Of a stretch of DNA of 36,215 nt, positions 32,571 through 36,215 are shown piece by piece (within the stretch, counting starts at the first letter, position 1; each line of letters begins with the position of its first letter). The notes under the pieces are model-generated. The model saw only the letters and a program-made list of their open reading frames with translations. It did no database searches and was not told the origin of the DNA. A program made the translations under genes and the position numbers. This DNA comes from Bacteroidaceae bacterium (GTDB lineage: Bacteria; Bacteroidota; Bacteroidia; Bacteroidales; Bacteroidaceae), in contig JAFXGV010000084.1 in the NCBI GenBank assembly GCA_017536765.1, forward strand, positions 1 to 36,215. The letters are read 5' to 3'.

Positions 32571-33566
32571 ATGATATTTACCACGCCTGTCAATGCAGAA
32601 AAGAGCGACTTTGAGATTACGCACAAAAGCAACATAATGCTTTTGGGCTCCTGCTTTGCACAAAACATAGGCAATAGGTTGAAGGCGTACAAGTTCAACA
32701 TATGCGCAAACCCGTTTGGCATCACATACAACCCGCTATCCATTGCCACCATTCTGCATAGGATAGTGACGGGCGAGCCGTTCACAGCCCTGTCGCCCGA
32801 GCTTGTGGAAAATAGCGGGCTGTGGCACAGCCTGCTGCACCACAGCGACTTTTCGCGCCACACGCAAGAGGAGCTGCTGGCAAGCATAAACAGCAGTTTG
32901 CAGGAGGCACACGGGCGCGTGCAAACAATTGATGTGTTGATAATTACATTTGGCACGGCCTATGTTTACACACTTGGCAGCGATGGTATGGTGGTAAACA
33001 ACTGCCACAAGTTGCCTGCAGGCCAATTCACACGCAGATTGCTGAGCACAGACGAGATAACCGATGCCGTGGGTAAAGCGCTTGCACCCATAACGGCAAG
33101 CCGCCCCGGCGTGAAGATTATCTTCACCGTGAGCCCCATAAGGCACCTGCGCGACGGGGCACACGACAACCAACTGAGCAAAGCCACATTGCTGCTTGCA
33201 ATAGAGCGGTTGCAAAAGAGGTTGGGCAAGAACACGGCCTATTTCCCGTCGTACGAGATAGTGCTCGACGAACTGCGCGACTACCGCTTTTATGCCGAGG
33301 ATATGGCACACCCCTCGCCCCAGGCCGTGGAGTATATATGGGAAAAATTCTCCAATGCATATTTGGGCAACGGCAGCCGTGCCTTGTGCCAAACAATAGA
33401 GGATATAAACCGTGCTATGGCACACAAGCCATTCGATGCCACCGGCAACGCATACAAGGATTTTATGCGCGCCACACTTAAAAAGATAGAGGCTGTAAAG
33501 CAACAGCATCCTTACCTTAATTTTGAAAAGGATATAGAACAATGCAATACACTATTGAACAAATAA
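32571..33566 (+). CDS. GSCFA-family protein, putative SGNH-type hydrolase
   Basis: A 331-residue protein carrying the family name motif GSCFA (26-30, in IMLLGSCFAQNIG). Serine 27 matches a block-I nucleophile of SGNH/GDSL hydrolases, and AEDMAHPS (D244, H247) matches the block-V DxxHP dyad. ITFGTAYVY (125-133) and FTVSPIRHLRDG (185-196) are further conserved segments. No signal peptide or membrane helix is seen, so it acts in the cytoplasm. The last 25 bases overlap murF-alr, implying co-translation with peptidoglycan precursor synthesis. An esterase or deacylase acting on a cell-wall precursor is a reasonable guess; no reaction is known to me. Confidence 0.85.
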   Translation: MIFTTPVNAEKSDFEITHKSNIMLLGSCFAQNIGNRLKAYKFNICANPFGITYNPLSIATILHRIVTGEPFTALSPELVENSGLWHSLLHHSDFSRHTQEELLASINSSLQEAHGRVQTIDVLIITFGTAYVYTLGSDGMVVNNCHKLPAGQFTRRLLSTDEITDAVGKALAPITASRPGVKIIFTVSPIRHLRDGAHDNQLSKATLLLAIERLQKRLGKNTAYFPSYEIVLDELRDYRFYAEDMAHPSPQAVEYIWEKFSNAYLGNGSRALCQTIEDINRAMAHKPFDATGNAYKDFMRATLKKIEAVKQQHPYLNFEKDIEQCNTLLNK

Positions 33567-36022
33567 GCGCCATATTGAAGGCGCGCCACACGGGGCCGCA
33601 GAGCGCAAGCACCATTTCGCGCCTGCTCACCGACAGCCGCTCGTTAGGGTTCCCCGAGGAGACTCTCTTTTTTGCCATAAAGACCAAGCACGGCGACGGA
33701 CACCGCTTTGTGGAAGAGCTTTACAAACGTGGCGTAAGGAATTTTGTGGTGGAGAGCGATGATATTGCAGAGAAATTCCCCGATGCCAATTTCATCATCG
33801 TAAACAATAGTGTAAAGGCACTGCAACAATTAGCTACGCACCACCGCAAGCAGTTCGGCATTCCCGTGGTGGGGGTGACAGGCAGCGACGGCAAAACAAT
33901 AGTGAAGGAGTGGCTATACCACATTACCGCAGCCAATTATATGGTAACACGCTCGCCCCGCAGCTACAATTCGCAGATAGGCGTGCCGTTGTCGGTGTGG
34001 CAGTTGAGCGAGGAGAGCACATTGGGTATTTTTGAGGCGGGAATATCGCAACCGCGCGAAATGGACAACCTGCAGGCCATCATAAACCCCACAATCGGTA
34101 TCATCACAAACATAAGCGAAGCACACCAGGAGAACTTCAGCACAATGCAGGAGAAGTGCCGCGAGAAACTTGCCCTGTTCAAGGGGTGCGATATTTTGAT
34201 ATACAATGCCGACAACCCGCTCATTGCCGGCTGCATAAACCAAGCGCTGCTGCCGTCGCGCGAGATTGCCTGGTCGCAAAAGGACAGCGACAAACCGCTA
34301 TACATAAAGGCCATAAAGAAAGAGGAGAACGGCACCACAGTGCAGTATCGCTACCTCACATTCGACAGCAGCTACCACATACCTTTCCTCGACGATGCAT
34401 CGATAGAGGACTCTATCAACTGCCTTGCAGCAGCCCTTTACCTGATGATACCCACCGACACCATTGCCGAGCGTATGGCGCAATTAGAGCCTGTGGCTAT
34501 GCGCCTGGAGGTGAAGGAGGGCAAGAACGGCTGTATGCTCATAAATGACAGCTACAATGCCGATGCCGCATCGTTAGAGATAGCGCTCGACTTTATGGAG
34601 CGCCGTTGCAGCACACTGCCCCACCTGAAAAGGACACTCATACTGTCGGACATAAAGCAGACAGGCATATCCACGCGCGCCCTTTATCGCATAGTGGCGC
34701 AGCAGATTGCCCATCATAATATAGGTAAATTCATAGGAATAGGAAAAGATATTGCCGGCGAAAGAGAAAGACTAAAGAAGATTGAGTGCGAGTGCCACCT
34801 GTTTGCCACCACCGAGGAGTTCCTGGGCAGCGAGCTGCTGCGCAGCCTTGCCAACGAGGCAATACTCATAAAGGGAGCGCGCGCCTTCCGCTTCGAGGAG
34901 ATAACCGAGGCATTAGAGAAGAAGGTGCACCAAACCATTTTGGAGGTGAATCTGAGTGCCTTGCGCGACAACCTCAACCGCTACCGCAACAACCTTTTGC
35001 CCGATACAAAAACCATCTGTATGGTAAAAGCATCGGCCTATGGTGCAGGGGCTATGGAGGTGGCACGCACGTTGCAGGACTGCCGTGCCGACTACCTTGC
35101 CGTGGCTGTGGCCGACGAGGGTGCCGAACTGCGCAAGGCCGGCATAACCACGGGCATCATTGTGATGAACCCCGAACCGGGCACCGTGCGCACACTGTTC
35201 GACAACAAGTTAGAACCCGAGGTATATAGTTTTGGTATGCTGCGTATGCTGGTGCAGGCTGCCTGCCGCGAGGGGATAACCGACTACCCCGTGCACATAA
35301 AGATAGACAGCGGAATGCACCGGTTAGGATTCCTGCCAAGCGAAATTCCTGCGCTTGTAGAGGAGCTTAAACAGCAGAACGCGCTCACCCCACGCTCGGT
35401 ATTTTCGCATTTCGTGGGCAGCGACAGCACTGCGTTCGACAGCTTCACACAGGAGCAGATAAGGCGATTCGAGCAGGCAAGCAGCACACTGCAAGCCGCC
35501 TTCAAGCACAAGATTCTGCGCCACATATGCAACAGCGCGGGAGCCGAGCGCTTTACCAACGTGCAGTACGATGCCGTGCGCTTGGGAATAGGGCTCTATG
35601 GAATATCGCCTATGGGCGGCGATGCCACACTGCGCCCCATCTCCACGTTGAAAACAATAATATTGCAAATACACGATGTGCCTGCCGACGAAACCGTGGG
35701 ATACAGCCGCAAGGGGCAGTTGCAACGCCCATCGCGCATAGCGGCACTGCCTATTGGGTATGCCGACGGTCTTAACCGTCACCTGGGCAACCGCCGCGGA
35801 TATTGCATCATAAATGGCAAGCAGGCACCATATGTGGGCAATATATGTATGGATGTGTGTATGGTGGATGTCACCGACATTGAGTGCCGCGAGGGTGACG
35901 GCGTGGAGATTTTCGGCCCCAACCTGTCGGTGGAAACGGTGGCCGGTTGGCTCGACACCATTCCGTATGAGGTGCTCACGGCAGTATCGACACGAATTAA
36001 GAGAGTATATTACAGCGATTGA
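33542..36022 (+). CDS. murF: MurF-alanine racemase fusion
   Basis: A bifunctional 826-residue enzyme. The MurF half (1 to about 458) adds D-Ala-D-Ala to UDP-MurNAc-tripeptide: ATP loop GVTGSDGKT (111-119), NDSYNAD (335-341) and KGARAFRFE (444-452). The alanine racemase half (about 465-826) makes D-alanine with pyridoxal phosphate bound to K496 in MVKASAYGAG, and contains IKIDSGMHRLGF and ALPIGYADGLNR. Fusion is the normal arrangement in Bacteroidota and couples D-alanine supply to its use. MurF's loop reads GSDGKT instead of the common GTNGKT, and the racemase lysine motif reads KASAYGAG rather than KANAYGHG; both look tolerable. The start overlaps the GSCFA gene by 25 bases. Confidence 0.95.
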   Translation: MQYTIEQISAILKARHTGPQSASTISRLLTDSRSLGFPEETLFFAIKTKHGDGHRFVEELYKRGVRNFVVESDDIAEKFPDANFIIVNNSVKALQQLATHHRKQFGIPVVGVTGSDGKTIVKEWLYHITAANYMVTRSPRSYNSQIGVPLSVWQLSEESTLGIFEAGISQPREMDNLQAIINPTIGIITNISEAHQENFSTMQEKCREKLALFKGCDILIYNADNPLIAGCINQALLPSREIAWSQKDSDKPLYIKAIKKEENGTTVQYRYLTFDSSYHIPFLDDASIEDSINCLAAALYLMIPTDTIAERMAQLEPVAMRLEVKEGKNGCMLINDSYNADAASLEIALDFMERRCSTLPHLKRTLILSDIKQTGISTRALYRIVAQQIAHHNIGKFIGIGKDIAGERERLKKIECECHLFATTEEFLGSELLRSLANEAILIKGARAFRFEEITEALEKKVHQTILEVNLSALRDNLNRYRNNLLPDTKTICMVKASAYGAGAMEVARTLQDCRADYLAVAVADEGAELRKAGITTGIIVMNPEPGTVRTLFDNKLEPEVYSFGMLRMLVQAACREGITDYPVHIKIDSGMHRLGFLPSEIPALVEELKQQNALTPRSVFSHFVGSDSTAFDSFTQEQIRRFEQASSTLQAAFKHKILRHICNSAGAERFTNVQYDAVRLGIGLYGISPMGGDATLRPISTLKTIILQIHDVPADETVGYSRKGQLQRPSRIAALPIGYADGLNRHLGNRRGYCIINGKQAPYVGNICMDVCMVDVTDIECREGDGVEIFGPNLSVETVAGWLDTIPYEVLTAVSTRIKRVYYSD

Positions 36023-36048
36023 TATGTTGATGACAAAAATCTACAAAT

Positions 36049-36076
36049 AACTAAGGCCGCGAACGCGGCCTTAGTT
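36049..36076 (+). terminator. Terminator hairpin after murF-alr
   Basis: Perfect 13-base arms AACTAAGGCCGCG (36049-36061) and CGCGGCCTTAGTT (36064-36076) around AA, 26 bases after the stop. No clear T-run follows. Confidence 0.65.
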
Positions 36077-36120
36077 AACGTGAGTTCGATATAATAATTG
36101 GTACTGTAATTGAGTGTATT

Positions 36121-36191
36121 TGTCATGTCAACCGAACGGGAGATCTCTCTTTTTCATAGTTTTGTCATGTCGAACGTATGTGAGACATCTC
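36121..36191 (+). repeat. Dispersed repeat, two units head to tail
   Basis: Two direct copies of the roughly 29-base unit: TGTCATGTCAACCG at 36121-36147 and TGTCATGTCGAACG at 36163-36191, each ending in ATCTC. Unlike the pair at 6386-6459 they are in the same orientation. The rest of 36077-36215 shows no gene. Confidence 0.7.
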
Positions 36192-36215
36192 TGTTATCGC
36201 GTATTGTTTGAGATT

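Overview
This window is a stretch of chromosome from a Bacteroidales bacterium (phylum Bacteroidota), probably near Prevotellaceae or Muribaculaceae. The genus is an inference. The supporting signs are: a MurF-Alr fusion; an IspG with the large inserted domain; a GSCFA protein; a class III fructose bisphosphatase; BspA-type leucine-rich-repeat and dockerin surface proteins with C-termini like type IX secretion signals; and repeated promoters of the Bacteroidota form TTTG-N19/20-TAnnTTTG. No phage, insertion sequence, tRNA or CRISPR array was seen.

Layout, left to right. Positions 1-399 hold no gene but carry a near-perfect promoter that fires leftward out of the window, with a long untranslated leader, possibly for an rRNA operon. 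folP-cdaA (leftward) makes dihydropteroate and c-di-AMP and ends at a hairpin terminator. A rightward three-gene cassette follows (HPr-kinase-like ATPase, S26-type peptidase, PqqD-like protein), with its own promoter and a perfect terminator. It looks like the tailoring part of a RiPP-like or protein-modifying system with no precursor or maturase beside it. dusB and a U32-family gene are divergent. They are followed by ldcA, then sufE and an M28 lipoprotein peptidase, cysS, and an ECF-like sigma factor.

Positions 11149-17214 hold a leftward surface-protein operon: a secreted beta-sandwich protein, a 1181-residue LRR protein, a dockerin protein and a 57-residue peptide. It has a consensus promoter, a structured leader of about 135 bases and a strong terminator, and a sigma-70-family gene lies on each side. 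Next comes a leftward metabolic block: nucleoside-kinase-like gene plus rpoN, then fbp-purE-ispG under its own promoter.

Positions 25748-27700 carry a rightward pair, an ABC/OLD-like ATPase and a DUF4435 protein, with the architecture of the PARIS anti-phage system (AriA/AriB), driven by an exact consensus promoter. It converges on, and overlaps, the dxs-trkA-trkH operon (isoprenoid synthesis and potassium uptake). The window ends with a GSCFA-family putative SGNH hydrolase overlapping murF-alr, a terminator hairpin, and copies of a dispersed repeat.

Themes: isoprenoid precursors (dxs, ispG), cell wall (ldcA, murF-alr, GSCFA), RNA modification (dusB, U32), c-di-AMP and potassium (cdaA, trkAH), and regulated surface display. 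The most likely new biology lies in the HprK-like/S26/PqqD cassette, the ATPase-DUF4435 pair, the small peptide at the end of the surface operon, and the GSCFA hydrolase tied to murF-alr.
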